Below, in pieces: positions 7,788 to 14,586 of a stretch of DNA of 17,320 bases; position 1 is the first letter of the stretch, and each line of letters begins with the position of its first letter. This stretch comes from Tannerellaceae bacterium (GTDB lineage: Bacteria > Bacteroidota > Bacteroidia > Bacteroidales > Tannerellaceae), in the NCBI GenBank assembly GCA_031279915.1, contig JAITHO010000056.1:1-17320 (forward strand), given 5' to 3'. The translations under genes and the position numbers were made by a program. Below the pieces are notes generated by a model. It saw nothing but the letters and a program-made list of their open reading frames with translations, was not told the DNA's origin and made no database searches.

Positions 7788-8708
7788 TCAATAATCAGTA
7801 TCCGTATCAGTTTCCATCTTCCATTCCGGCCCGCCAATCCAGCCGCTTACATCGGCCGTTGAGAACATGTAGTTGTCGGAGCAATCCACCGAACTTGCAG
7901 CCGTAAGAGCGATGCATCCCGACAGATTCAGCTCGGTAAGCTGGTTGTGAGGGCAGTGCAGCGCCCGCAGATTCGATAATCCCGAAACCTTTAGCTCGGT
8001 AAGTTGGTTTTCAGCACAGGAAAGTTCTTCCAGTGCAGTTAGTTCCGAGAGATCGAGCTCTGTCAGCAGATTGTCATCGCACCTAAGCTCCTGCAGCGCG
8101 GTCAATCCCGAGAGATCAAGCTCCGTCAGCAGATTGTCATTGCATCTAAGCTCTTGCATCGCCGTCAATCCCGAAGCCTTCAGCGCCGCCAGCAGGTTAT
8201 TAAAGCAGTCAAGCGTTTGCAGCATCATCAATCCCGAAACGTTCAGCTCGGTAATTTCGTTGTAGCTGCAGTTAAGCGTTTGCAGAGCCGTCAAATCCGA
8301 AACGTTCAGCTCCGTCAGTTGATTGTAAGCGCAGCTAAGCGTGTGCAGAGCCGTCAATCCCGAAACGTTCAGCTCGTTCAGTTCGTTGGAGTGGCAGTAA
8401 AGCTTTTGGAGCGCCGTCAATCCCGAGACCATCAGTTCCGCCAGTTTATTGTCGCGGCACCAAAGCACTTGCAGCTTCGTTAGTCCCGAAACATCAAGCT
8501 TCCCCGTCAAATGTTGTTGAAAGATACGCAGTCCGGTTATCCGCTTAGGCGTAGCGTCGTTCCACTCAACGATCCAGTCGCAGGGAATACAAGAACCGTC
8601 TGTCGGAGCCTCGGTCCAGCCAAGTCCGTTAGTATTGATGATTTGATTAATAAGAGCGATGTCGCCGGCATGGAAAGTTGGTTGCATTGGAAGATTTTCT
8701 GTTTTCAT
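7788..8708 (-). CDS. Leucine-rich-repeat protein with Cys-type repeats, no signal peptide
   Basis: A 306-residue protein. About 60 N-terminal residues of unknown fold (WTEAPTDGSCIPCDWIVEW) lead into roughly ten 21-residue leucine-rich repeats of the form LxxLxCxxNxLTELxVSGLTA, then a short acidic tail ending TDTDTDY. Nine consecutive repeats carry cysteine at the position usually filled by a buried leucine, a form common in Bacteroidota repeat proteins. Repeats 7 and 8 are nearly identical in protein and DNA (about 8041-8165), indicating a recent duplication of a 63-bp unit. No signal peptide, lipobox, membrane segment or C-terminal sorting domain is visible, so it may act in the cytoplasm or be exported by an unrecognised route. 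Its likely role is protein-protein binding; the partner is unknown. It stands alone on the minus strand. Confidence 0.85.
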   Translation of the reverse strand: MKTENLPMQPTFHAGDIALINQIINTNGLGWTEAPTDGSCIPCDWIVEWNDATPKRITGLRIFQQHLTGKLDVSGLTKLQVLWCRDNKLAELMVSGLTALQKLYCHSNELNELNVSGLTALHTLSCAYNQLTELNVSDLTALQTLNCSYNEITELNVSGLMMLQTLDCFNNLLAALKASGLTAMQELRCNDNLLTELDLSGLTALQELRCDDNLLTELDLSELTALEELSCAENQLTELKVSGLSNLRALHCPHNQLTELNLSGCIALTAASSVDCSDNYMFSTADVSGWIGGPEWKMETDTDTDY

Positions 8709-8737
8709 GTTGATACTATATTATGATTTAAAGTTGT

Positions 8738-8860
8738 GCATGTACATTGGATAGGATAAACACCCTTGCCCCTATCCCGTCACGCTTGCCGCAAAGTTAA
8801 AACATCCTTGGCAAGTCGTGTCACGCTAGCCGATAACTTGCATGGCAAACCTTAAGCTTG
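8738..8860. repeat. Array D: weak 41-bp periodicity in the LRR/prenyltransferase divergent gap
   Basis: This is the main structure in the 346-base gap 8709-9054. GTCACGCT recurs at 8779 and 8820, exactly 41 bases apart. GATAAACACCCTTGCC at 8755 lines up with GTTAAAACATCCTTGGC at 8796, again 41 apart. Small palindromes lie inside: TTGC-C-GCAA (8786-8794), CTTG-G-CAAG (8807-8815) and TTGC-ATG-GCAA (8838-8848). Only two or three degraded units can be made out. From about 8880 to 9054 the sequence becomes AT-rich and shows no repeat. Confidence 0.5.
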
Positions 8861-8895
8861 CTCCGGCAGGTGGGCTTACAAATTGCGATTATTTG

Positions 8896-8903
8896 TACAT
8901 TTG
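8896..8903 (+). promoter_or_regulatory. Possible -7 box upstream of the prenyltransferase pair
   Basis: TACATTTG fits TAnnTTTG, but no TTTG-like -33 box is seen at the right distance, and the leader to the ATG at 9055 would be about 145 bases. It is offered only as the best match in this gap. Confidence 0.22.
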
Positions 8904-9054
8904 CGATTGTCATATTGTTACCGCTTTGCCCATAACAATACAATGTTTTTGGAAATGCAGTTCTAACGATTGAGTTGAAGTAAATTAAACTAGATGAATA
9001 AAAATAAGAATAACTAATATGCAAAAATAAAAGCATGAATACATATATACGGTT

Positions 9055-9795
9055 ATGGAAAAACAAATCAACAAAGAAAAATTACCAACCCACATTGCAA
9101 TAATAATGGATGGCAATGGTCGTTGGGCTAAAGAAAAAGGACAATCACGTCTTTTTGGTCATAAAGCAGGAGTAGATACTCTGAAAAACATATTAAGATG
9201 TGCAGGAAATATAGGAATAAAATACCTTACAGTTTATGCTTTCTCTACCGAAAATTGGAGTCGTCCGCAAGACGAAGTATCCGGTTTAATGGATATTTTT
9301 TTAGTTGCGCTTAAATCAGAAATAAAAGAACTCCACGAATCTGATGTTAAAATAACCATTATTGGAGATATTCAAAAGTTCTCCCAAAGTGTTCAAAAAG
9401 GAATTAATGATGCCATAGAACTTACCAAGAACAATAATGGAATTGTGTTCAATGTCGCTCTGAATTATGGCGGCAGATGGGATATAATTAATGCCGTAAT
9501 AAATATTGCGGAAGACTATAAACAAAATAAGATAAACAAAACAGATATAACCGAGATGTTGTTTTCATCATATCTTTCCACAAAAAATATTCCTGACCCT
9601 GAATTGATTATTAGAACAAGCGGAGAGCAAAGACTTAGCGGTTTTCTGCTTTACGAATCAGTATATTCGGAACTTTATTTCACTGATATTTATTGGCCGG
9701 CCTTTTCGGAAAACGACTTTTATGAGGCAATAATAGCATATCAGAATCGAGAAAGAAGGCTTGGAAAAATAAGCGAGCAATTACCCAATAATTGA
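9055..9795 (+). CDS. uppS: Cis-prenyltransferase, isoprenyl/undecaprenyl diphosphate synthase family
   Basis: A 246-residue Z-prenyl diphosphate synthase. THIAIIMDGNGRWA (12-25, catalytic D19), GHKAGVDTLK, YAFSTENW (61-68) and IIRTSGEQRLSGF (185-197) are the family's conserved regions, and the length fits UppS. It condenses isopentenyl diphosphate onto an allylic primer; the C55 product is the sugar carrier for peptidoglycan and O-antigen. Two deviations stand out: the usual RLSNF is RLSGF (G196), and the usual LLWQ.AY is LLYESVY. Product length may therefore differ. The gene is AT-rich (19 of 60 G/C at 9061-9120), unlike the genes on both sides. A trans-prenyl synthase follows after 19 bases, so the pair can make both primer and product. 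This may be a second, acquired copy; whether a standard uppS exists elsewhere cannot be seen here. Confidence 0.9.
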   Translation: MEKQINKEKLPTHIAIIMDGNGRWAKEKGQSRLFGHKAGVDTLKNILRCAGNIGIKYLTVYAFSTENWSRPQDEVSGLMDIFLVALKSEIKELHESDVKITIIGDIQKFSQSVQKGINDAIELTKNNNGIVFNVALNYGGRWDIINAVINIAEDYKQNKINKTDITEMLFSSYLSTKNIPDPELIIRTSGEQRLSGFLLYESVYSELYFTDIYWPAFSENDFYEAIIAYQNRERRLGKISEQLPNN

Positions 9796-9814
9796 TCATA
9801 AAAAACTAAATATT

Positions 9815-10783
9815 ATGGATTACATACAACGATTGTCGGACAGAATTAATTCGGACATTGCAAAATTAGATTTTGGTACAGAGCCAAAAAACTTATACTC
9901 TCCGATTAGATATACATTAAATTCTGGCGGCAAGCGTATTCGCCCTGTATTATGTATAATGGCTGCTGAAATGTTTGGAGGGAAATACGAAGATGTTATT
10001 GAGGCCGCTATTGGAATAGAAACCTTTCACAATTTTACGCTTATCCACGATGACATTATGGACAAATCGCTGGAACGGAGAGGCCAAAAAACTGTCTATA
10101 AAAAATGGGACACAAATATTGCTATTTTGTCGGGTGATGCAATGTCGGTTCTTGCTCTTGAACGTGTTACCAAAGTCCGGAATTTCGAGGTTTTAGAGAT
10201 TTTTATTCAAACTGCAATAGAGATATGTGAGGGGCAACAATATGATATGGATTTTGAAAGAAGGTTAGATGTTTCCGTGCAAGAATACTTGAAAATGATA
10301 AAATTAAAAACCTCTGTATTGTTGGCTGCAAGTTTAAAAACGGGGGCATTTCTTGCCTCTGCAAGTAGTGAAGAATGCGACAATTTTTACAATTTGGGGA
10401 TTAATTTAGGCATGGCTTTTCAACTCCAAGATGATTTTTTGGACACCTACGGAAACGTCGAAAAATTTAAAAAAGGGCAATTAGGTAATGATATTGTTTC
10501 AAACAAAAAAACATTCCTTCTTATAAGAGCATTAGAAAAAGCTACGCCTGAATTGAAGGCCCAATTGATACATTGGCTGAATGTTGAGATATTTGATGGA
10601 AACGAAAAGGTTCGCGCCGTCAAAAAAATATTTGACACTCTGCATGTAAAAGAAGATTCGGAAAATCTTATCAACGAGTACTTTCAAAAAGCAGAAACAA
10701 ATATTAATAACATAGGTGTCGGTCTCGACAAAAAGAGATATTTAACCGAAATAGTCAACAATATCAAAAACAGGGATTATTAG
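9815..10783 (+). CDS. Trans-prenyl diphosphate synthase (polyprenyl synthetase family)
   Basis: A 322-residue E-isoprenyl diphosphate synthase. GGKRIRPV (38-45) binds isopentenyl diphosphate. The first aspartate-rich motif is D79-DIMD (79-83) in NFTLIHDDIMD, and the second is DDFLD (206-210) in AFQLQDDFLD; both bind the magnesium-diphosphate of the allylic substrate. The first motif lacks the two-residue insertion of bacterial IspA-type farnesyl synthases, so geranylgeranyl or longer all-E products are possible. The residue five before it is F74. It lies 19 bases after the cis-prenyltransferase, shares its AT-rich composition and is almost certainly co-transcribed. The likely role is to supply an allylic primer to the partner enzyme or make a quinone side chain. 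No terpene cyclase or glycosyltransferase adjoins it. Confidence 0.92.
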   Translation: MDYIQRLSDRINSDIAKLDFGTEPKNLYSPIRYTLNSGGKRIRPVLCIMAAEMFGGKYEDVIEAAIGIETFHNFTLIHDDIMDKSLERRGQKTVYKKWDTNIAILSGDAMSVLALERVTKVRNFEVLEIFIQTAIEICEGQQYDMDFERRLDVSVQEYLKMIKLKTSVLLAASLKTGAFLASASSEECDNFYNLGINLGMAFQLQDDFLDTYGNVEKFKKGQLGNDIVSNKKTFLLIRALEKATPELKAQLIHWLNVEIFDGNEKVRAVKKIFDTLHVKEDSENLINEYFQKAETNINNIGVGLDKKRYLTEIVNNIKNRDY

Positions 10784-10815
10784 CCAGAGTTCTTTATGTG
10801 GAGGATGGATAAAAA

Positions 10816-10973
10816 CAGAGCGTCTAAGATCTTAGATGGTTCGTTTCAAAGTCCAGGCAGACTGTCTAAGATCTTAGATGGTTTGTTTAGAAGTTCAGGC
10901 AGACTGTCTAAGATCTTAGACGGTTCGTTGAGAAGTCCAGGCAGAGCGTCTAAGATCTTAGATGGCTTGCCTG
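10816..10973. repeat. Array B: four units, exact 42-bp period, perfect 14-bp palindromes
   Basis: The 14-base palindrome TCTAAGATCTTAGA occurs at 10823, 10865 and 10949, and as the same perfect palindrome at 10907, all steps 42. Between them lies TGGTTCGTTTCAAAGTCCAGGCAGACTG with a few substitutions (shown as reverse complement: CAGTCTGCCTGG, then a spacer). In that reverse orientation the GCCTGG precedes the palindrome centre by about 28 bases, close to the 27 in the array at 3668-4245, so the two arrays share a layout but lie in opposite orientation. Because 42 is divisible by three, the plus strand stays open and would give a 14-residue peptide repeat, but no coding evidence exists. The array opens the 361-base gap before mtaB. 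Confidence 0.9.
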
Positions 10974-11006
10974 TTTGCGCCGATTTGGTATTAGAGAGCT
11001 GAAATT

Positions 11007-11068
11007 ATTACACATCGCTTACAAATCGACGCGCACTTGTAGTTGAAATTTGGGCTTCCGTGTGTAAT
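11007..11068. repeat. Nested inverted repeat before mtaB
   Basis: ATTACACA (11007-11014) pairs perfectly with TGTGTAAT (11061-11068), and inside it TACAA (11020-11024) pairs with TTGTA (11037-11041). The loop is long and there is no T tract. It lies upstream of the proposed mtaB promoter. Such pairs can occur by chance, so its significance is uncertain. The rest of 10974-11117 shows nothing else. Confidence 0.3.
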
Positions 11069-11117
11069 GCTTTCGGCAAAATGTGCGATAGAAACAATAC
11101 ATTCTGCGGATGAACCA

Positions 11118-11125
11118 TATCTTTG
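11118..11125 (+). promoter_or_regulatory. Candidate -7 box for the mtaB operon
   Basis: TATCTTTG matches TAnnTTTG, 19 bases before the ATG at 11145. No good -33 box is seen. Its position supports 11145 as the start, because the longer frame from 11043 would begin upstream of the promoter. Confidence 0.45.
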
Positions 11126-11144
11126 TCGATATAACATTATCAGA

Positions 11145-12452
11145 ATGACAGATCAAAGGATTTTTGAAGATAAAAGGGCGGCCTTCTACACTTTGGGCTG
11201 CAAGTTGAATTTTGCGGAAACTTCCGCCATTGCGAAGCTATTCGACGAACGCGGTATCAGGCGAGCCAAAGGATCGGAGAAGGCTGACCTTTGTGTGATC
11301 AACACTTGCTCGGTTACTGAGGCTGCCGACAAGAAATGCCGCCAGGCCATCCGACGTATTGCGGGGCAGCATCCGGAGGCCTTCGTGGTTGTAACGGGAT
11401 GCTACGCTCAGCTCAAGCCGGAGGAAGCGGCTGCCATTGAGGGGGTCGACCTGGTTCTGGGAACGGCTAACAAGCTCGACATCCTGCGCTACGTAGACGG
11501 AGGGGCGGCCAACCGGATTGACGTGAGCCCGACGGCCGTCCTCAGCGCATTTACCCCATCCTGCTCTGCCGACGATCGCACGAGGCACTTCCTTAAAGTG
11601 CAAGACGGATGCGATTATCATTGCTCCTACTGCACCATTCCCCAAGCGCGCGGGCGAAGCAGGAACGGCGATATAGCCTCGCTCGTCAGTCAGGCTGAAG
11701 AGGCGGCTCGCAGAGGCGGGAAGGAGATTGTGCTCACGGGAGTGAATATTGGCGACTTCGGCAAATCAACATCCGAATCTTTTACAGATCTGCTGCGGGC
11801 GCTAGATGCTGTGGAGGGAATAGAGCGCTATCGCATCTCGTCGGTCGAACCCAATCTGCTTAGCAACGAGCTTATCGACTTTGTTGCCGGCAGCCGTCGA
11901 TTCGCTCCGCATTTCCATATTCCTCTGCAAAGTGGTAGCGACGCGGTACTGCGATTGATGAGAAGGCGCTATACAACGGATTTGTTCCGTCGCAGGATTG
12001 AGAAGATACGTGAAACATTGCCGGAGGCCTTCATCGGAGTAGATGTGATTGTAGGCATGAGAGGCGAAACGGCAGCATTGTTCGACGAATCCTTTGCCTT
12101 CATCGAGGAGCTCGACATATCTCAGCTACATGTTTTCACATATTCCGAACGCGACAACACAGCCGCCCTCGACATCACTCCCATTGTGTCGCCAGCCGAA
12201 AAAAGGCTTCGCAGCAAGCGGCTCATCGAGCTTTCGGTGCATAAGCTTGCCGCCTTCTGCAATAGATTTGTCGGAACGCAGGCTCAGGTATTGTTCGAGC
12301 ATGCCAGGCGCGGGAAGATGATGCATGGATTTACGGCTAATTACGTGAAAGTGGAAACGCCCTACGATCTGTCGCTGGCCAATCGCATTACGCCGGTCGA
12401 TCTGCTGCCTTGCAACGCGGCAGGCTCGGCCCTTACTTGCAGAATCAGATGA
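11145..12452 (+). CDS. mtaB: tRNA (t6A37) methylthiotransferase MtaB
   Basis: A 435-residue radical SAM methylthiotransferase that adds a methylthio group to C2 of threonylcarbamoyladenosine 37 in tRNAs reading ANN codons. The N-terminal domain carries the three cluster cysteines C19 (YTLGCKLN), C55 (VINTCSVTE) and C86 (VVTGCYAQ). The radical SAM motif C156-x3-C160-x2-C163 lies in VQDGCDYHCSYCTIPQARG. A C-terminal TRAM-like RNA-binding region follows. The YTLGCKLN...TCSVTE pattern separates MtaB from MiaB and RimO. The start at 11145 is preferred because the family begins just before this motif and a promoter box lies between it and the upstream in-frame ATG. The stop overlaps the next start in ATGA, so translation is coupled. 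Confidence 0.93.
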   Translation: MTDQRIFEDKRAAFYTLGCKLNFAETSAIAKLFDERGIRRAKGSEKADLCVINTCSVTEAADKKCRQAIRRIAGQHPEAFVVVTGCYAQLKPEEAAAIEGVDLVLGTANKLDILRYVDGGAANRIDVSPTAVLSAFTPSCSADDRTRHFLKVQDGCDYHCSYCTIPQARGRSRNGDIASLVSQAEEAARRGGKEIVLTGVNIGDFGKSTSESFTDLLRALDAVEGIERYRISSVEPNLLSNELIDFVAGSRRFAPHFHIPLQSGSDAVLRLMRRRYTTDLFRRRIEKIRETLPEAFIGVDVIVGMRGETAALFDESFAFIEELDISQLHVFTYSERDNTAALDITPIVSPAEKRLRSKRLIELSVHKLAAFCNRFVGTQAQVLFEHARRGKMMHGFTANYVKVETPYDLSLANRITPVDLLPCNAAGSALTCRIR

Positions 12453-13324
12453 ACCGTATACTATACATATTATTATATCTGTGCGTACTTGCCTATTCCA
12501 TACTCCCCTTATGGTGGCTATACCTTTATTCCAACGCTCTGTACCTTATTATATACTACATACTGGGCTATCGACGCAAGGTTGTGCGCGCCAACATGGC
12601 AGCATCCTTTCCTGATCTCGACGCAAGGGAGCTCAGGCATATTGAGAAAGCATTCTATCGACACTTTGCCGAGTATATTTTAGAGACAGTCAAGATGGCC
12701 ACAATCTCGGCTGAGGAAATCCGCCGGCGGATGCGCTTCCTCAATCCGCAGCTCGTTGACAAGCTGATGAACAGCGGACACTCCTGCATCCTGATGGCAA
12801 CGGGGCATGTAGGCAATTGGGAATGGTGCACAGCCGGCGGAGCATTCTTTGAGAATGCATGCGTATGGCAAATCTATCGCCCTTTATCGAACACAGCCGT
12901 CGACCGCTTGTATATCAAGCTGCGCACCCGCTTCGGAGCCAAAGGAATCAAAAAGAGCGAAACCCTTCGCGGAATCATCAGGCTCAAGCAAAGCGGCATT
13001 CGATCCATCGTAGCCATTCTTGCCGACCAAACGCCAAGCCCGAAAAACATCAACTATCGAACCACCTTCCTCAAGCAGGATACAGCCTTCCTCGACGGCA
13101 TCGAGCGCATTGCAAAAAAACTCAACTTGCCTGTTATCTTTGCCGATGTGAAGCAAGTGCGACGCGGATTTTATACAGTGGAGTTTATAGAAATCACAAG
13201 CGCTCCACGCGAAACCCCCGAATACTTTATAACCGAAAAATACGCGCAACTTATGGAACAAACCATCCTTCGGAACCCGTCACAATGGCTATGGACGCAC
13301 AAACGATGGAAACATACCCGGTAA
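12449..13324 (+). CDS. LpxL/HtrB-type lipid A (lysophospholipid) acyltransferase
   Basis: A 291-residue membrane-bound acyltransferase. The start at 12449 gives the expected hydrophobic N-terminus MNRILYILLYLCVLAYS, overlapping the mtaB stop by four bases (ATGA); a longer frame from 12410 only reads into mtaB. The catalytic H-x4-E motif is H120 to E125 in ATGHVGNWEWC, and ADQTPSPKN is the second conserved region. These enzymes move an acyl chain from acyl-ACP to a lipid A precursor on the inner face of the cytoplasmic membrane; some relatives act on other lipids such as glycine or ornithine lipids. The C-terminus PSQWLWTHKRWK is typical of the family. It is the middle gene of an operon with mtaB and a glycosyltransferase 18 bases downstream. 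Confidence 0.9.
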   Translation: MNRILYILLYLCVLAYSILPLWWLYLYSNALYLIIYYILGYRRKVVRANMAASFPDLDARELRHIEKAFYRHFAEYILETVKMATISAEEIRRRMRFLNPQLVDKLMNSGHSCILMATGHVGNWEWCTAGGAFFENACVWQIYRPLSNTAVDRLYIKLRTRFGAKGIKKSETLRGIIRLKQSGIRSIVAILADQTPSPKNINYRTTFLKQDTAFLDGIERIAKKLNLPVIFADVKQVRRGFYTVEFIEITSAPRETPEYFITEKYAQLMEQTILRNPSQWLWTHKRWKHTR

Positions 13325-13342
13325 CACAAAACAACAAAAGAT

Positions 13343-14395
13343 ATGTTCTACAAAAGAATAACCGTATTAATATTGAATTGGAACGGAAAAGAACTGCTCG
13401 AAACATTCCTCCCCTCCGTCGTTAACAATTCGCCGCAGATGCTATCCGAGGTGATAGTGGCCGATAACGGCTCCACCGACGATTCCCTCGAATTGCTACG
13501 GACGCAGTTCCCCACCGTCGGCCTGATAACTTTCGAGAAAAACCTGGGCTTTGCCGAAGGCTATAACCAGGCCATGCGTAAAATCACCACTCCCTTCGCC
13601 GTATTGCTCAACAACGACGTCGAAGTTACCCCAGGATGGCTCAAGCCACCTCTCGATATCCTCGAAAGCAACCCCGACGTCGCCTGCGTGCAGCCCAAAA
13701 TACGATCCTACTCTAAACGCAGAGCCTTTGAATATGCCGGAGCCGCAGGTGGATTCATGGACCGCTTTGGATACCCATTTTGCCGCGGAAGAATTTTCGA
13801 TACGCTGGAGCTCGACTACGGACAATACGACCGCAACATCGACCTCCTCTGGGGCTCCGGAGCATGCCTCTTCGTCAGAACCGCAGCTTACAAAAAAGAA
13901 GGCGGACTCGACGAATCCTTCTTCGCACATCAGGAAGAAATCGACTTCTGCTGGAGACTCAGATGCCGCGGCCACAGAATTGTGTACACCAACGCCTCCT
14001 ACGTTTACCACAAAGGCGGCGGAACCCTCAACGTAAGCAACCCACACAAAACCTACCTCAATTTTCGCAACAACCTCCTGATGATCTACAAGAATATGCC
14101 AGCGAGGCAGCTCGGATTCGTGCTCTTCATGCGATACCTGCTCGACCGGATAGCCGCCGTTCAATTCTTCATCAAAGGAAATAGAGACGACGCGCGAGCC
14201 ATACTCAAAGCGCACCGCGAATTTCGTCGCATCAAAGCCAACTATCGCAAAGCCCGCTTCGCCAACCTGAGGCAAACCAAACTCGCCTCCATACCGGAAA
14301 TCATGAACAAAAGCCTGCTGTGGGCATACTACGTCCAAAGGCGAACCACCTTCGGCACGCTCGGATTCATCAACGAAATTCTCCCCAAAGAATAA
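13343..14395 (+). CDS. Family 2 glycosyltransferase
   Basis: A 350-residue inverting GT-A glycosyltransferase, similar in plan to rhamnosyl/galactofuranosyl transferases of the WbbL type. The N-terminal ILNWNGKELLETFLPS and IVADNGSTDDS bind the nucleotide, and LLNNDVEV (D92-x-E94) takes the place of the metal-binding DxD. HQEEIDFCWRLRCRGHR (196-212) holds the probable catalytic base near E198, E199 and D201. No signal peptide is present; the C-terminal third is basic and may contact the membrane. It presumably adds a sugar to a lipid-linked glycan, and its place after an LpxL-type acyltransferase fits lipopolysaccharide core or other envelope glycolipid synthesis. The sugar is not predictable. 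It ends the operon that starts at mtaB; terminator-like hairpins lie about 100-190 bases further on. Confidence 0.9.
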   Translation: MFYKRITVLILNWNGKELLETFLPSVVNNSPQMLSEVIVADNGSTDDSLELLRTQFPTVGLITFEKNLGFAEGYNQAMRKITTPFAVLLNNDVEVTPGWLKPPLDILESNPDVACVQPKIRSYSKRRAFEYAGAAGGFMDRFGYPFCRGRIFDTLELDYGQYDRNIDLLWGSGACLFVRTAAYKKEGGLDESFFAHQEEIDFCWRLRCRGHRIVYTNASYVYHKGGGTLNVSNPHKTYLNFRNNLLMIYKNMPARQLGFVLFMRYLLDRIAAVQFFIKGNRDDARAILKAHREFRRIKANYRKARFANLRQTKLASIPEIMNKSLLWAYYVQRRTTFGTLGFINEILPKE

Positions 14396-14473
14396 ACCTC
14401 CGGACGAGTATAGCGATGTAGATCGAAATGCGTTTTTTTCTTGCTCGCATATACTTTTATTCGTCCGTTTGTA

Positions 14474-14481
14474 TATCTTTG
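14474..14481 (+). promoter_or_regulatory. Isolated -7-like box in a convergent gap
   Basis: TATCTTTG is identical to the box before mtaB, but no gene follows on this strand. A transcript starting about seven bases later would end at the strong terminator near 14583. No -33 box is seen at the right distance. Confidence 0.3.
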
Positions 14482-14492
14482 TGACCGATCTG

Positions 14493-14520
14493 ACAAGGCG
14501 ATGGTTTTCGCTTGTTTTTT
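14493..14520 (+). terminator. Weak intrinsic terminator after the glycosyltransferase operon
   Basis: ACAAG (14493-14497) pairs with CTTGT (14511-14515), and CG (14499-14500) with CG (14509-14510), around a bulged G and an eight-base loop, followed by six T (14515-14520). Confidence 0.45.
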
Positions 14521-14546
14521 GGTTAAGATATAGTTGTTTTTACTTG

Positions 14547-14583
14547 ATTACTCCTCCTTTTCGAAGTAGGAGTAATTTTTTTT
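14547..14583 (+). terminator. Strong intrinsic terminator
   Basis: ATTACTCCT (14547-14555) pairs perfectly with AGGAGTAAT (14568-14576). Inside, after one mismatch, CTT pairs with AAG around a TTCG tetraloop, and eight T (14576-14583) follow. It acts only on the plus strand; the minus side has no T tract. Confidence 0.8.
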
Positions 14584-14586
14584 GGG

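Larger units (their letters stand above)
14488..14583 (+). ncRNA. Candidate small RNA of about 95 bases
   Basis: The stretch lies between a TAnnTTTG box and a strong intrinsic terminator, has no open frame and would fold into a 5' hairpin (14493-14515) and a 3' terminator hairpin. The alternative is that it is simply the 3' untranslated end of the mtaB operon with two tandem terminators. No known RNA family was recognised. Confidence 0.25.

Noticed and set aside
7772..7797. Bidirectional terminator between the PBP and LRR genes
   Set aside because: ATTGA and TCAAT form only a 5-bp stem, and neither strand has a T tract after it.
10796..11002. A 68-residue plus-strand frame with 14-residue repeats
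   Set aside because: It is the translation of the 42-bp palindrome array, open only because 42 is divisible by three. The conserved feature is DNA symmetry, not protein sequence.
11043..11144. Longer N-terminus for MtaB
   Set aside because: The extra 34 residues are not typical of the family, and a promoter box at 11118 lies inside them.
12410..12448. Longer N-terminus for the acyltransferase
   Set aside because: It overlaps the mtaB C-terminus; the ATGA overlap at 12449 gives the usual hydrophobic start.
13496..14338. 280-residue minus-strand frame inside the family 2 glycosyltransferase gene
   Set aside because: It is the antisense shadow of a gene with clear motifs; the translation has no domain signal.
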